A stretch of DNA of 64,000 bases from Chthoniobacter flavus (GCA_945878135.1 CAMDUL010000013.1:1-64000); one strand, 5' to 3'; counted from the first letter of the stretch, positions 1 through 10,481 are shown. Translations and numbers: made by a program. The notes: generated by a model not told the origin, from the sequence alone.

Positions 1-797
<797 letters not shown>

Positions 798-810
798 TTA
801 AAGTTGGACC

Positions 811-816
811 ATTATA
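811..816 (-). promoter_or_regulatory. Putative -10 box of dnaK promoter
   Basis: Read on the minus strand this is a perfect TATAAT, 28 bases before the dnaK start. A short inverted repeat (GCACG, 3-base loop, CGTGC, at 821-833) lies just upstream of it, where a -35 region would be. No good -35 hexamer could be assigned, so the sigma factor is uncertain. Confidence 0.4.
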
Positions 817-844
817 CTCAGCACGTCCCGTGCCATAGGGGGTA

Positions 845-876
845 TGACGAGTGACATGTGACTTGTGACGAGTGAC
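845..876. repeat. Short direct repeats TGACGAGTGAC
   Basis: TGACGAGTGAC occurs at 845-855 and again within 864-876, separated by a related ATGTGACT stretch. The same motif returns at 55495-55521, also in an intergenic gap. The dnaK-vapC gap (783-1053) otherwise holds only A/G-rich sequence with AACGAAG repeats near 990-1015; no gene or RNA was recognised in it. Confidence 0.45.
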
Positions 877-1053
877 TTAGGGAAAATCATCACGCAGCGC
901 AGGGTGCGCGCCAAGTGTGACACGATGGCGCAAATGGCGCAATCCGAGACACGAAGTGTGACAGGGTGACGCTTGCGGTGGCTCGGAATTCAACAGAAGG
1001 AAACGAAGACAACGAAGGGACTTGCGGTCGCCCCTGGGCAAAGAGGATTGCCT

Positions 1054-1422
1054 CTATATCGCCATCAAAAAGTCGTAATGCGCGTCGTCGTGGGCAACTT
1101 CAACCTTATGGTGGCGCGCGCAAGCTGCGATCAAGATGTCTGCGAAAGGAGCTGTTTTCCCCGCGCATCGGCAGCGGTAGGCCAGTTCGCAGGCTTGCTC
1201 CCAGATCTCTTCATCAACGGCATACTCGGGCAGCGCCTGCTCATATTCTTTGAGCACACGTGCTTCTTTTTCGGCGCCGACGCCCCGCCATAATTCGAGG
1301 CGCACGGGCGCGCACCATGCAGCCTCGCCGGCCAGCAGGAGTTCCTCGACCCGGGTTCGCTTCTTGGAGTCACCGTGCCGCCGTAGTTGGTGCACCCAGA
1401 GTGAGGTGTCGACAATGGTCAT
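1054..1422 (-). CDS. vapC: VapC-type PIN-domain toxin
   Basis: A 122-residue PIN-domain ribonuclease of the type II toxin-antitoxin class, expected to cleave RNA with Mg2+. The acidic active-site pattern is visible: MTIVDTSLWV at the N-terminus, a mid-protein glutamate in VRLELWRG, and FADILIAACA followed by HDDAHYDFL at the C-terminus. The start overlaps the vapB stop by four bases (ATGA), so the two are translationally coupled with the antitoxin first. The pair runs divergently from a second toxin-antitoxin pair at 1774-2437. The target RNA cannot be read from sequence. Confidence 0.88.
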   Translation of the reverse strand: MTIVDTSLWVHQLRRHGDSKKRTRVEELLLAGEAAWCAPVRLELWRGVGAEKEARVLKEYEQALPEYAVDEEIWEQACELAYRCRCAGKTAPFADILIAACARHHKVEVAHDDAHYDFLMAI

Positions 1423-1643
1423 CGTGCACCAGTCAGCCTGTCGCGTCCGGCCTCGGGTTTGCGCAGCGAATCCAGCGTCGGAAAGCTCTCGAAAGAGCGT
1501 GAGTGCCGAACGAGCGCGGCCATGCGGCGGCGGCGATTGAAATCGGTGAGCGCTTCAACGACCGCCGCGCGCTTCGTTTTGGCCCCGGTGAAGCGCATGG
1601 CATCCCTCAGCTCGTTATCCGGAATATCAATCGTTGTTTTCAT
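1419..1643 (-). CDS. vapB: VapB-type antitoxin
   Basis: A 74-residue protein beginning MKTTIDIPDNELRDAMRF, the usual start of short ribbon-helix-helix VapB antitoxins (MKTTIDIPD type). The KRAAVVEALTDFNRRRR helix-turn region follows. The C-terminal tail (SFPTLDSLRKPEAGR) is the expected toxin-wrapping part. It is the first gene of the vapBC pair and probably autorepresses the promoter immediately upstream. The -10 box ends only six bases before the ATG, so the mRNA may be leaderless. Confidence 0.85.
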   Translation of the reverse strand: MKTTIDIPDNELRDAMRFTGAKTKRAAVVEALTDFNRRRRMAALVRHSRSFESFPTLDSLRKPEAGRDRLTGAR

Positions 1644-1649
1644 GCACCC

Positions 1650-1678
1650 TGTTTAGCACAAAAAGGATTCCTGCGCAA
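1650..1678 (-). promoter_or_regulatory. Putative vapBC promoter
   Basis: Minus-strand TTGCGC (1673-1678), 17-base spacer, TAAACA (1650-1655) preceded by TGC as an extended -10. The -10 ends six bases before the vapB ATG at 1643, which places the transcription start at or next to the start codon. Confidence 0.45.
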
Positions 1679-1738
1679 CTTCACGATCTATTCTCTCCCC
1701 AATTTGCCTCTGTTACCGCTGGTTTGGTCGACGAATGG

Positions 1739-1767
1739 TTGACGGGAAAGCGGACAAGTAATAGTAA
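1739..1767 (+). promoter_or_regulatory. Putative promoter of second toxin-antitoxin pair
   Basis: TTGACG (1739-1744), 17-base spacer, TAGTAA (1762-1767), then six bases to the ATG at 1774. There is no Shine-Dalgarno site between the -10 and the start. A leaderless transcript is predicted. Confidence 0.45.
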
Positions 1768-1773
1768 TATAGC

Positions 1774-1983
1774 ATGAAATCACATATTAGTGCCACAATC
1801 GATGAGGAGATCCTCGAACGAGCGGATCGCTACGGCTCGGAGGAGCGGCGGTCGCGCAGTCAGGTGATCGAGATGGCTCTCGACGCCTTCCTCCGCGAGC
1901 GCGCGGCGCCGACCGAGGAGATTGTCACTTCGAGCGGGTCGTTCGACGGTAGTTTCAGCCGCGAGGAAACCTATGCCCGCTGA
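1774..1983 (+). CDS. Ribbon-helix-helix antitoxin (CopG-like)
   Basis: A 69-residue protein, MKSHISATIDEEILERADR with RRSRSQVIEMALDAFLRE, matching the ribbon-helix-helix DNA-binding fold of CopG/VapB antitoxins: a beta strand, then two helices with the SRSQVIE turn. The acidic, serine-rich C-terminal tail (SSGSFDGSFSREE) probably masks the toxin. Its end overlaps the start of the downstream PIN toxin by 11 bases, a typical coupled arrangement. It likely represses its own promoter, whose -10 box is six bases before the ATG. Confidence 0.8.
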   Translation: MKSHISATIDEEILERADRYGSEERRSRSQVIEMALDAFLRERAAPTEEIVTSSGSFDGSFSREETYAR

Positions 1984-2437
1984 CCGGATCCGGTCGCTGA
2001 CTGGTCGCGTCTTGGTCGATACCAACGTGCTCATTTATGCCACGCTCGCGGCGGATCCGCGGCACGGGCGGGCGCGGTCGGTTCTCGAGCAGAGGTCGCG
2101 CGTTGAGGTGGAGATGTTCATCTCGGTGCAAAATCTGGCCGAAATGTATCCGAACCTCACCGGTCCGAGAAACCAGCCGCCGGACAGTCCGTCGTTGGCC
2201 CGTGACAAAATCCGATCGGTGGCGCGCCTGCGCGGTCTGACCGTGTTGCCTTTGACCTTGGACACCACATGGCGGGCGCTCGACCTCTGCGCGGAGGCGG
2301 GAATAACGCGGCAGGCTTATTTCGACGCCCAATTGGCGGCGCTCATGCTGCGTGAGGGTATTCCGTTGATCGTGACCGAAAACACGGCGGACTTTTCCAA
2401 GTTTCCCGGCATCCGCGCGATCGACCCCTTTGCCTGA
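1973..2437 (+). CDS. PIN-domain toxin of second toxin-antitoxin pair
   Basis: A 154-residue PIN-domain protein. The N-terminus RVLVDTNVLIYATL carries the first catalytic aspartate, VQNLAEMYPNLT the conserved glutamate, and QAYFDAQLAALMLREG plus IVTENTADF the C-terminal acidic cluster. An upstream in-frame start at 1922 would lie inside the antitoxin gene, so the ATG at 1973 was chosen; it overlaps the antitoxin end by 11 bases. The protein is clearly different from the VapC at 1054-1422, so the two modules are not a recent duplication. Confidence 0.85.
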   Translation: MPADRIRSLTGRVLVDTNVLIYATLAADPRHGRARSVLEQRSRVEVEMFISVQNLAEMYPNLTGPRNQPPDSPSLARDKIRSVARLRGLTVLPLTLDTTWRALDLCAEAGITRQAYFDAQLAALMLREGIPLIVTENTADFSKFPGIRAIDPFA

Positions 2438-2459
2438 GGCTTTGTCTTCCGGTCGCGGA

Positions 2460-3443
2460 TCAAGCCACTCCCCACCACCAGCGGATGACCATCCAGTAAA
2501 GCGGGATGCCGAGGGTGATGTTGAAGGGGAAGGTGATGCCGAGGGAGAGGAGTTCGACCAGGCCCGGGTTCGATTCGGGCACGGCGTGGCGCATGGCGGC
2601 GGGGGCCACGATGTAGCTCGCGCTGGCGCAGAGGATGGTGAAGAGCAGGGCATCACCCGGAGACATGCCGACGGCTTTGGCCACGAGAACTCCGAGTGCG
2701 GCGTTGACCAGCGGGGCGACAAGGCCGAAAACGACGAGCGGGGCGCCGGTTTTTTTGAAGAGTCCGACGAGGCGACCGGCGTGCATGCCGGTGTCGAGGA
2801 GGAAGAAGATGACCATGCCTTTGAAGAGGCCGGACATGAACGGTTCGAGCGATTTGCCATGGGCCGGGCCGGTAATCCATCCGATGAGCAGGCTGCCGAG
2901 GAGGAGAAAGACGGAGGCGTTGAGGAAGGATTCGCGGAGGAGGGAGGACGCGGTGGTCTCCGGTGCGGCGAGGGCGCGGCGCGGGGCGAACATGCGGACG
3001 AGGAAAATGCCGGCGATGATGGCGGGTGATTCCATGAGCGACATGATGGCCACCATGTAACCGCCGTAGGCCTCGTTGTTGCGGGCGAGGAATTCGGTGC
3101 CGACGATGAACGTGACGATGCTGATCGAGCCGTAAGTCGCGGCCATGGCGGCGGCGTCGTAAACGGAGAGAAATTTGCGCAGGACGAAAAAGACCACGAC
3201 GGGCACGACCAGAGCCATGACCATGGAAGCCGCGATGTAGAGGAGGACGGTGCCGCTGAGGCCCGAGGCGGCCAACTTGGTGCCGCCGGTGTAGCCGATG
3301 GCGATGATGAGATAGAGGGAGAAAAGTTTCGGCAGCGGGGCCGGGATCTCGAGGTCCGTCTTGAGCAAAACGGCGGCAAACCCCAGCGCGAAGAAAAGCG
3401 CGGCGGGATTCAAAATGTTGGCGATGGCGAGGCCCCAGTCCAT
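2460..3443 (-). CDS. sbtA: Sodium-dependent bicarbonate transporter, SbtA family
   Basis: A 327-residue inner-membrane protein with about ten hydrophobic helices, matching the SbtA-like permease family (Pfam Sbt_1). Conserved-looking segments include [52 protein letters not shown] and the C-terminal [12 protein letters not shown]. Cyanobacterial SbtA imports bicarbonate with sodium. The gene is divergent from the carbonic anhydrase at 3541 and close to pyruvate carboxylase, which uses bicarbonate. The ATG at 3443 was preferred to a GTG at 3464. No SbtB-like PII gene was seen next to it. Substrate is inferred from the family and context. Confidence 0.85.
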   Translation of the reverse strand: MDWGLAIANILNPAALFFALGFAAVLLKTDLEIPAPLPKLFSLYLIIAIGYTGGTKLAASGLSGTVLLYIAASMVMALVVPVVVFFVLRKFLSVYDAAAMAATYGSISIVTFIVGTEFLARNNEAYGGYMVAIMSLMESPAIIAGIFLVRMFAPRRALAAPETTASSLLRESFLNASVFLLLGSLLIGWITGPAHGKSLEPFMSGLFKGMVIFFLLDTGMHAGRLVGLFKKTGAPLVVFGLVAPLVNAALGVLVAKAVGMSPGDALLFTILCASASYIVAPAAMRHAVPESNPGLVELLSLGITFPFNITLGIPLYWMVIRWWWGVA

Positions 3444-3540
3444 GGTTGTTCGCGCGGATTGCACAGGGATTTCAGGATCGCGTCAATCCGTGGTTGCAGG
3501 CTGGTCAAAGCCACGGAAGGCACGTAGCGTGCACGGTCTT

Positions 3541-4128
3541 ATGAGCAAATCCCCCGTTGTCCAGAGCGTCGAAAAAGCCAATGCCGCCTACGTCACCACT
3601 TTCGGTGAGAAAGGCAAACTGCCGCTCCCGCCGGCCTGCCGCTTCACTGTGCTGACCTGCATGGACGCGCGGATGGATCCGGCCAAATTCGCCGGGTTGT
3701 CCGAGGGCGATGCGCACGTCATCCGCAATGCCGGCGGCCGGGCGAGCGACGATGCGATTCGTTCGCTGGTCATTTCCTACAAGCTGCTCGGGACGAAGGA
3801 ATTTTTCGTCATCCACCACACCGACTGCGGCATGGTTCTTTTCAACAACCAGATCATGGGTGACCTGCTCTCGAAGAGTCTCGAGCAGGCGGTGGTCGAC
3901 GAGAAGGGCTGGCACGATGTGGGGCCGGGGCCCGGTTCGCCGGAGGGCGCGAAGATCGACTGGCTGACCTTCACCGACGATCGTCAGGCGGTGATCGACG
4001 ACGTGAAAAAGATCCGGAACCATCCGCTCATTCCGAAGTCGATCCCGGTCTACGGGTATCTTTACGACGTGAAGACGGGAAAATTGGAAGAAATCGCCGA
4101 AGCAACGGAGATCGGCAAAGCGGCTTGA
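3541..4128 (+). CDS. Beta-carbonic anhydrase
   Basis: A 195-residue beta-class carbonic anhydrase that interconverts CO2 and bicarbonate. The zinc site is visible as LTCMDAR (Cys40, with the Asp42-Arg44 dyad) and HHTDC (His93 and Cys96). The RNAGG motif follows the first zinc ligand as expected. The ATG at 3541 was chosen because the protein family starts near this point; the in-frame extension to 3361 overlaps the divergent transporter gene. Its place between an SbtA-like transporter and pyruvate carboxylase suggests a role in keeping cytosolic bicarbonate available for anaplerosis. Confidence 0.92.
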   Translation: MSKSPVVQSVEKANAAYVTTFGEKGKLPLPPACRFTVLTCMDARMDPAKFAGLSEGDAHVIRNAGGRASDDAIRSLVISYKLLGTKEFFVIHHTDCGMVLFNNQIMGDLLSKSLEQAVVDEKGWHDVGPGPGSPEGAKIDWLTFTDDRQAVIDDVKKIRNHPLIPKSIPVYGYLYDVKTGKLEEIAEATEIGKAA

Positions 4129-4198
4129 TGTAGCGGCGGTCTATGACCGTCGGTGCCTTTGGACAATCTGCGTCCGGCGGTCATAGACCGCCGCTACA
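4129..4198. repeat. Long inverted repeat between convergent genes
   Basis: Two perfect 21-base arms (4129-4149 and 4178-4198), beginning TGTAGCGGCGG on the left, enclose a 28-base centre. Further partial pairing (CCGTCGG with CCGGACGG-like sequence) extends the stem. It sits exactly between the stop codons of the carbonic anhydrase and pyruvate carboxylase genes, which converge. It lacks T-runs, so it is either a bidirectional transcription block or a copy of a dispersed REP/MITE-like palindrome. No second copy was found in the window. Confidence 0.7.
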
Positions 4199-4222
4199 AT
4201 TGAGGCTAACGGCGTTTCGGTT

Positions 4223-7200
4223 TCACTCCCGCAGCTTGAGCAGGAGATCACCGGCGTCGACGGCGTCGCCGGCGGCCACGAAGAGTTCCTCGATCGCGCC
4301 GTCGCAGGGGGCGTAGATCGTGGTCTGCATCTTCATGGCCTCCATGGTGAGGATCTTGTCGCCCTTGGCCACCTTGGCGCCGTTGCCGTGGTCGAGGTTG
4401 GTCACCATGCCGGGGATGGGTGCGCCGATCTCGAGCGGCTTCGAGGCATCGGCTTTGCGGCGGGCCTTCTTCGTGGTCTGCAGCGATTTGTCCGTGACGG
4501 TGACTTCCCGCGGCATGCCGTTGAGTTCGAAGAAAACGATACGGTGTCCGTCTTTGTCGACCGGACCGAGGTTGACCATTTTGATGAAAAGCGTTTTGCC
4601 CTGCTCGATTTCCACCGCGATTTCCTCGCCGGGTTTGAGCCCGTAGAAGAAGGCGGGGGTGGGCAGCACGCTGACCTCGCCATATTCGCGCGCGAACTTG
4701 GTGAAGGCGGCGAAGACGTCCGGATACATGAGGTGGCTGTAGAGTTCGTCTTCGTCGGGTGCGTGCTTGAGTTTGCCCGCGAGTTCCTTGCGCACGCTTT
4801 CGAGACTGACTTTCGCGGCGCGCGCGGGCTTCGGCTTGGCCTTGCCGAGCACGGCCTTGACCACGTCCCTCGGCCATCCGCCGATCGGTTGGCCGAGTCC
4901 GCCGGCCAGCATGTCTTTGACCGATTCGGGAAAGGGCGTGCCGGGCGGGAGGTTGGGGACGTCGGACGGTTTGATGCCGCGGGTGAAAAGGAAAAGCGCC
5001 ATGTCGCCGACCACCTTGCTCGAGGGGGTGACTTTGACGATGTCGCCGAAGAGCTGGTTGACCTCGGCGTAGCAACGGGCGATTTCCGGCCAGCGGTGGC
5101 CGAGACCCATGGAGGCAGCTTGTTCTTTCAGGTTGGTGAATTGTCCGCCGGGCATTTCGTGGAGGTAGACCTCGGCGCTCCCGGTGCGGGGCGAGGTGTC
5201 GAACGGCGCGTAGAACGTGCGGACCTGCTCCCAGTAGTCGGCGAATTCGTTGAGCGCGTCGAGGTCGAGCCCGCTGTCGTGCGGCGTGTGCTGCAGCGCG
5301 GCGACCAAGCTGTTCAAGTTCGGCTGCGAAGTGGAACCGGACATCGAACTGATCGCGGAGTCGACGATGTCCGCCCCGGATTCGATCGCGGCCAGCACGG
5401 AGGCGGCGTTGACCCCGCTGGTGTCATGGGTGTGGAAGTGCAGCGGCAGGTCGGTCTCGGCGCGCAGGGCCTTGAGCAGGGCGCGGGCCGCAAATGGGCG
5501 GCAGAGTCCGGCCATGTCCTTGATGGCAATGAAGTGCGCGCCCATCTTTTCCAACTCTTTGGCCAGCTTGACGTAATACTTGAGCGAATACTTGCTGCGC
5601 TGCGGATCGAGGATGTCACCGGTGTAGCAAATGGTGCCTTCGCAGACCGCCCTGGTCTCGCGCACGGCTTCCATCGCTGCGCGCATGTTCGAGAGGTCGT
5701 TGAGCGAATCGAAGACGCGGAAGATGTCCATGCCGCTTTCCGCCGCGTGGCGGACAAAACCGGCCACCACATTGGGCGGATAATTCGAATATCCGACGGC
5801 ATTCGATCCGCGGAAGAGCATTTGGAAGCAGATGTTCGGCACTTTCTCGCGCAGGGCACGGAGGCGTTCCCAAGGGTCCTCGCGGAGGAAGCGCATGGCC
5901 GCGTCGAAGGTCGCGCCGCCCCACATTTCGAGGCTGAACAACTGCGGCGTGCGGCGGGCCACGGCATCGGCCACCAGCAGCATGTCGTGGGTGCGCACGC
6001 GCGTGGCGAGGAGCGACTGGTGGGCGTCGCGGAAGGTGGTGTCGGTGAAGAGGGCGCGCTTTTGTTTGCGCGTCCACGCGGCGAATTTCTCCGGTCCGAG
6101 CTCGAGCAGCTTCTGCCGCGTGCCGGCGGGCGGGTCGACGCGCAGGTCGACTTTCGGGAGCGGGGCGGGAGCGGGGCGGACGGCAGGGCGGTAGCCTTTG
6201 CTTTCCGCATTGCCGTTGATCGTCACATCGGCGAGGAAGTGGAGAAGTTTCGTCGCGCGATCGCGCCGCGGCTTGAATTCGAAGAGTGCGGGGGTTTTGT
6301 CGATGAACGTCGTGGTCGCGTCGCCGGCGCGGAAGACCGGATGGGCCACCACATTCTCGAGGAACGGCATGTTGGTCTTCACGCCGCGGACCCGGAATTC
6401 GCGCAGGGCGCGGTTCATGCGGTCGAGGGCGGTGGAGAAAGTGCGGCCGGAGGTGGTCAGTTTGACCAGCAGCGAATCGTAGAACGGCGTGATCGTGCTC
6501 CCGGTCGTCCCCATGCCCGAGTCGAGACGCACGCCGAAGCCGGCCGAGCTGCGGTAGGTGACGATTTTGCCGTAGTTGGGCGTGAAGTTGTTGGCCGGAT
6601 CCTCCGTGGTGATGCGGCACTGCACGGCGTAGCCGTTGCGCGGCACGGCGTCCTGCGCGGGCAGGGCCAGTTCGGGTCCGTGCAAACGCGCCCCGGCAGC
6701 GACGAGGATCTGCGCGCCGACCAAATCGACCCCGGTGATCTGTTCGGTCACAGTGTGCTCGACCTGGATGCGCGGGTTCATCTCGATGAAGAACCACTCG
6801 TGCTTGTCGTAGTCGTAGAGGAACTCGACCGTGCCGGCGTTGTTGTAGCCGATGCCTTTGGCGATTTTGACCGCGGCGTCGCAGAGGTCGGCGCGGACGC
6901 GGTCCGGCAGGTTGATCGAAGGCGCGACTTCGACCACTTTCTGGTGGCGGCGCTGCACCGAGCAGTCGCGTTCGTGCAAATGAAGGACTCCGCCGTGCGA
7001 GTCGCCGAGAATCTGCACTTCGATGTGCTTGGCCCGCGGGATGTATTTCTCGAGGAAGACGGCCGGATTGCCGAAGGCGCGGCCGGCTTCGTTGCGGGCC
7101 TCGTCGAGGAGGGGGATGAGATCGCTTTCCTTGCGCACGACGCGCATGCCGCGCCCGCCGCCTCCGAAGGCCGCCTTGATGATGAGGGGGAAACCGATTT

Positions 7201-7696
7201 TCCGGGCGACACGCAGGGCCTCGCCGCGCTCGGTCACGGGCTCCTCGGTGCCGGGGAGGACGGGCACGTGGAGTTTGACGGCCAGTGCGCGGGCGGCCGT
7301 TTTGTCGCCCATCATTTCGAGCAACTCGGGATGCGGTCCGACAAAGGTGATGCCGGCTTCCCGGCAGGCGCGGGCGAAACCGGCGTTTTCGGAAAGGAAT
7401 CCGTAACCGGGGTGGATCATGTCCACCCCGCGCTCGCGGGCGAGTCCGACGATGCCCTCGATGTCGAGGTAAGCCCCGACCGGACCTTTCCCGCGTCCGA
7501 CCACGTAGGCCTCGTCCGCTTTGAAGCGGTGGATGGAAAAGCGGTCTTCTTCCGCGTAAACCGCGACCGTGCGCATGCCCAGCTCGGTGGCGGCACGGAA
7601 GGCGCGGATGGCGATCTCGCTGCGGTTGGCGGCCAGCAGCGTGCGGCCGGCGACGTCGATCGGTTTCGGGTTTTTCTTTTTTTCGCGGGCAGACAT
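4223..7696 (-). CDS. pyc: Pyruvate carboxylase
   Basis: A 1157-residue biotin enzyme making oxaloacetate from pyruvate, bicarbonate and ATP. In order: biotin carboxylase domain (about 1-470, with [15 protein letters not shown] near 174-188 and [14 protein letters not shown]), carboxyltransferase TIM barrel (from about 550, [17 protein letters not shown]), PYC/OADA conserved region, and C-terminal biotinyl domain with [10 protein letters not shown], where Lys1122 is the biotin site. Length is typical of single-chain pyruvate carboxylases. The ATG at 7696 was chosen because [17 protein letters not shown] leads straight into the biotin carboxylase; the frame stays open upstream only as antisense to the next gene. 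It belongs functionally with the bicarbonate genes next door. Confidence 0.97.
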   Translation of the reverse strand: MSAREKKKNPKPIDVAGRTLLAANRSEIAIRAFRAATELGMRTVAVYAEEDRFSIHRFKADEAYVVGRGKGPVGAYLDIEGIVGLARERGVDMIHPGYGFLSENAGFARACREAGITFVGPHPELLEMMGDKTAARALAVKLHVPVLPGTEEPVTERGEALRVARKIGFPLIIKAAFGGGGRGMRVVRKESDLIPLLDEARNEAGRAFGNPAVFLEKYIPRAKHIEVQILGDSHGGVLHLHERDCSVQRRHQKVVEVAPSINLPDRVRADLCDAAVKIAKGIGYNNAGTVEFLYDYDKHEWFFIEMNPRIQVEHTVTEQITGVDLVGAQILVAAGARLHGPELALPAQDAVPRNGYAVQCRITTEDPANNFTPNYGKIVTYRSSAGFGVRLDSGMGTTGSTITPFYDSLLVKLTTSGRTFSTALDRMNRALREFRVRGVKTNMPFLENVVAHPVFRAGDATTTFIDKTPALFEFKPRRDRATKLLHFLADVTINGNAESKGYRPAVRPAPAPLPKVDLRVDPPAGTRQKLLELGPEKFAAWTRKQKRALFTDTTFRDAHQSLLATRVRTHDMLLVADAVARRTPQLFSLEMWGGATFDAAMRFLREDPWERLRALREKVPNICFQMLFRGSNAVGYSNYPPNVVAGFVRHAAESGMDIFRVFDSLNDLSNMRAAMEAVRETRAVCEGTICYTGDILDPQRSKYSLKYYVKLAKELEKMGAHFIAIKDMAGLCRPFAARALLKALRAETDLPLHFHTHDTSGVNAASVLAAIESGADIVDSAISSMSGSTSQPNLNSLVAALQHTPHDSGLDLDALNEFADYWEQVRTFYAPFDTSPRTGSAEVYLHEMPGGQFTNLKEQAASMGLGHRWPEIARCYAEVNQLFGDIVKVTPSSKVVGDMALFLFTRGIKPSDVPNLPPGTPFPESVKDMLAGGLGQPIGGWPRDVVKAVLGKAKPKPARAAKVSLESVRKELAGKLKHAPDEDELYSHLMYPDVFAAFTKFAREYGEVSVLPTPAFFYGLKPGEEIAVEIEQGKTLFIKMVNLGPVDKDGHRIVFFELNGMPREVTVTDKSLQTTKKARRKADASKPLEIGAPIPGMVTNLDHGNGAKVAKGDKILTMEAMKMQTTIYAPCDGAIEELFVAAGDAVDAGDLLLKLRE

Positions 7697-7828
7697 GGGT
7701 CGGACGCGCGGGAATTTAGGGCCGCGGCCGCGGCGGTTAAAGAAAGATCGGGCTGCGGGGGCGGAGCGGGGCCGCGGGGCCAAGGATGGCATATTTCGTG
7801 CTGTTTGCCTAACCTCGACCCTCCCGCC

Positions 7829-9289
7829 ATGTCCTCGCTTTTCCGCAACTACGACCCCGCCGACTTCTTCGACGAGATGTTCGCCGCGCCGGGCGAGGTG
7901 CGCCCGCATTACCGGATGCTGCTCGAGAGGGCGGAGGGTTTGACGGTCGACGACTTCAACCGCAAACGGCAGATCGCCGAGCGCGCCTACCTGAACCAGG
8001 GGATCACCTTCACCGTTTACAACGACAAGCAGGAGGGAACGGAGCGCATTTTCCCGTTCGATCTGGTCCCCCGCATCATTCCCGGCGACGAGTGGCGGCA
8101 CATCGAGAGCGGTCTCAAACAACGGCTCAACGCGTTGAACGCTTTCCTCCACGACATCTACCACGGGCAGCGGATCGTGAGGGAGGGCGTGATCCCGGAA
8201 GAAATCATCCGCAGCGCGAAGCATTTCCGTCCGGAATTCATGGGCTTCGACGTCCCGCGCAACATCTACATCCACGTCTGCGGAACGGACCTGATCCGCG
8301 ACCGCGACGGGCGTTACCTCGTGCTGGAGGACAACGCGCGGTGTCCGTCCGGGGTCTCCTACGTCCTCGAAAGCCGCATGACGATGAAGCGGGTCTTCCC
8401 GCAGCTCTTTGCGCGTTACGGGGTGCGTCCGGTCGACCGTTACGCGCAGGATCTTCTCGACGTGCTGCGCCACGTGGCCCCGGCGTCGGCGGCGGGCGAC
8501 CCGACCACGGTCTTGCTCACGCCCGGCATCTACAACTCGGCCTACTTCGAGCACTCTTTCCTCGCCCGCTCCATGGGCATCGAGATCGTGACCGGCGCGG
8601 ACCTCGTGGTGCAGAACGACCGCGTTTACATGAAGACGACGAAGGGCCCCAAGCCGGTGCACGTCATCTACCGCCGCATCGACGACGATTTTCTCGACCC
8701 GAAAGTCTTCCGTCCGGACTCGCTCCTCGGCGTCCCGGGTCTGGTCGAGGCCTACCGCAAGGGCAATGTCAGCCTGGCCAATTCGATCGGCACCGGGGTG
8801 GCCGACGACAAAGTCGTCTACTACTACGTGCCGGCCATGATCAAATTTTACCTCGGCGAGGATCCCGTCCTGCCGAATGTGGAGACGTTTTTGTCCGCCG
8901 TCCCCTCCGACCGCAAATACATCCTGGCAAATCTGGAAAACCTCGTGGTCAAGTCGGCCAACGAGAGCGGCGGTTACGGCATGCTTATCGGTCCGCGCGC
9001 CACCAAAGATGAAATCGCGCATTTTCGCGGGCTGATCGAAGCCGATCCGCGCAACTTCGTGGCCCAGCCGGTCATTTCCCTCTCGCGCTCCCCCACGTGG
9101 TGCGAGGGTTCGATGCAGGGGCGGCACATCGATTTGCGTCCTTTTGTCCTCTGCGGTGAAGAAGTGCGCATCATTCCCGGCGGTCTGACCCGAGTAGCCA
9201 TGCGGGAGGGTTCGTTGGTGGTCAATTCCTCGCAGGGCGGGGGCAGCAAGGACACGTGGGTGCTCGACGGGGGGAGCGCGTCATGCTGA
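7829..9289 (+). CDS. Circularly permuted ATP-grasp protein (DUF404/DUF407 type)
   Basis: A 486-residue cytosolic protein of the circularly permuted ATP-grasp family. Recognisable stretches are [69 protein letters not shown] [30 protein letters not shown] and [13 protein letters not shown]. The family is thought to ligate amino acids or peptides using ATP, but no substrate is established. It overlaps the alpha-E gene by seven bases, which is the usual partner. The transglutaminase-like and protease genes often found with this pair are absent here. Confidence 0.9.
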   Translation: MSSLFRNYDPADFFDEMFAAPGEVRPHYRMLLERAEGLTVDDFNRKRQIAERAYLNQGITFTVYNDKQEGTERIFPFDLVPRIIPGDEWRHIESGLKQRLNALNAFLHDIYHGQRIVREGVIPEEIIRSAKHFRPEFMGFDVPRNIYIHVCGTDLIRDRDGRYLVLEDNARCPSGVSYVLESRMTMKRVFPQLFARYGVRPVDRYAQDLLDVLRHVAPASAAGDPTTVLLTPGIYNSAYFEHSFLARSMGIEIVTGADLVVQNDRVYMKTTKGPKPVHVIYRRIDDDFLDPKVFRPDSLLGVPGLVEAYRKGNVSLANSIGTGVADDKVVYYYVPAMIKFYLGEDPVLPNVETFLSAVPSDRKYILANLENLVVKSANESGGYGMLIGPRATKDEIAHFRGLIEADPRNFVAQPVISLSRSPTWCEGSMQGRHIDLRPFVLCGEEVRIIPGGLTRVAMREGSLVVNSSQGGGSKDTWVLDGGSASC

Positions 9290-10239
9290 GCCGCGTCGGG
9301 GATTCCACCTACTGGCTGGGCCGCTACATCGAGCGCGCCGAGAACAACGCGCGCCTGCTCGACGTCAACGTGCAGATGCTGCTCGATTTCGAGAGCCGTC
9401 GCGACGGGACCGAGCGGCAGTTCTGGGGGCCGATCCTGAGCACGCTGGAGGACACCGAGTTGTTCGACGGGTTGCACGGCGAATTCACCGCGGCGGCGGT
9501 GCTCGACTACGTCACCTTCGAGCCGCGGAATCCGAACTCGATCAGCTCGTGCATCAACTACGCCCGCGAGAACGCCCGGGCGGTGCGCGACCAGATCTCG
9601 AGCGAGATGTGGGAGCAGATCAACGCCCTCTGGCTGTATTTCCGCGACGGTTCGGCGGCCCGTGATTTCCGCGCCAACTCGCACGAGTTCTACGACAAAG
9701 TCACCTACGCTTCGCAGCTTTTCCAAGGCGTGACCGATGCCACCATGACGCACGGGGAGGCGTGGCGTTTCGTGCAGGCGGGCAAGTTCATCGAGCGCGC
9801 CGACAGCACCTCGCGCATCCTCGACCTCAAATACCACGTCCTGCTGCCGAGCGGCGAGCAGGTCGGGGGCAATGTCGACACCTCGCAATGGACGTCCGTC
9901 CTGCGCTCCTGCAGCGGCATGGAAGCCTATTTGAAAATCCGCAAGGGCGACGTGACGCCGTGGGGCGTGGCCGAGTTTCTCATCAGCCACGATGAATTCC
10001 CGCGTTCCATCCGCTTCTGCGTGGACCGCCTCGATGAAGTGCTGCACGACATCGCGTCGGCCGGGGAAGGCCGCTTCCGCAACGAGCCCGAGCGTTTGTC
10101 CGGGCTGCTCCGCTCGCAGTTGGACTATGCGACGATCGACCAGATTTTCCGCCAGGGCCTCCACGAGTATCTCGACGGGGTGCAGGAGCAGATCATCCGG
10201 CTGGATATCGCCTTCCACCGCACGTATTGCGCGTATTGA
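9283..10239 (+). CDS. Alpha-E domain protein (DUF403)
   Basis: A 318-residue, mostly helical protein beginning [20 protein letters not shown], the hallmark start of alpha-E (DUF403) proteins. Further family-like blocks are [19 protein letters not shown] and [21 protein letters not shown]. The ATG at 9283 has a GGGGGGAG Shine-Dalgarno stretch a few bases upstream and lies inside the end of the ATP-grasp gene. Biochemical role is unknown; co-occurrence suggests it acts with the ATP-grasp enzyme in peptide synthesis or modification. Confidence 0.9.
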   Translation: MLSRVGDSTYWLGRYIERAENNARLLDVNVQMLLDFESRRDGTERQFWGPILSTLEDTELFDGLHGEFTAAAVLDYVTFEPRNPNSISSCINYARENARAVRDQISSEMWEQINALWLYFRDGSAARDFRANSHEFYDKVTYASQLFQGVTDATMTHGEAWRFVQAGKFIERADSTSRILDLKYHVLLPSGEQVGGNVDTSQWTSVLRSCSGMEAYLKIRKGDVTPWGVAEFLISHDEFPRSIRFCVDRLDEVLHDIASAGEGRFRNEPERLSGLLRSQLDYATIDQIFRQGLHEYLDGVQEQIIRLDIAFHRTYCAY

Positions 10240-10265
10240 GAACGGGCGGGACGGTGTGCTAGGAT
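10236..10265 (+). promoter_or_regulatory. Putative promoter of small DUF2892 gene
   Basis: TTGAGA (10236-10241), 18-base spacer, TAGGAT (10260-10265) preceded by TGC. Six bases separate the -10 from the GTG start at 10272, so the transcript would be leaderless or nearly so. The -35 overlaps the alpha-E stop codon. Confidence 0.45.
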
Positions 10266-10271
10266 CGGGGC

Positions 10272-10475
10272 GTGAGCACTCAACGCATCATCTACTTGGT
10301 GGCCGGCACCTTCGTGCTGACCGGTTTGGCCCTCGGTTATTTCGTGAACCAGCTGTGGTTCCTCTTGCCGGCGTTTGTCGGGTTCAATCTGTTCCAGACG
10401 GCGTTCACGGGGTTCTGTCCGCTGGAGAAAATTTTACTCAAGGCCGGAGTGGGTCAGGGAGCGAAGTGCTGCTGA
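10272..10475 (+). CDS. Small membrane protein, DUF2892 / YgaP transmembrane type
   Basis: A 67-residue protein with two hydrophobic helices (IIYLVAGTFVLTGLALGYF and LWFLLPAFVGFNLFQTAF), followed by TGFCPLEKILLKAGVGQG. This matches the DUF2892 family, the membrane part of the YgaP rhodanese. The FCPLEKIL segment and a Cys-Cys C-terminus are typical. It starts at a GTG directly behind a promoter-like element. It converges on the sulfur operon at 10482-13657, and members of this family often sit with sulfur-handling genes, so a link to sulfane-sulfur metabolism is plausible. Confidence 0.8.
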   Translation: MSTQRIIYLVAGTFVLTGLALGYFVNQLWFLLPAFVGFNLFQTAFTGFCPLEKILLKAGVGQGAKCC

Positions 10476-10481
10476 CCAATA

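Noticed and set aside
4388..7828. Very long open frame on the plus strand antisense to pyruvate carboxylase, joined to the ATP-grasp gene
   Set aside because: The pyruvate carboxylase reading is unmistakable on the other strand; the long frame is a by-product of GC-rich codon use, and the ATP-grasp family starts at 7829.
7697..9127. N-terminal extension of pyruvate carboxylase on the minus strand
   Set aside because: It is antisense to the ATP-grasp gene and has no biotin-enzyme similarity; the family start fits the ATG at 7696.
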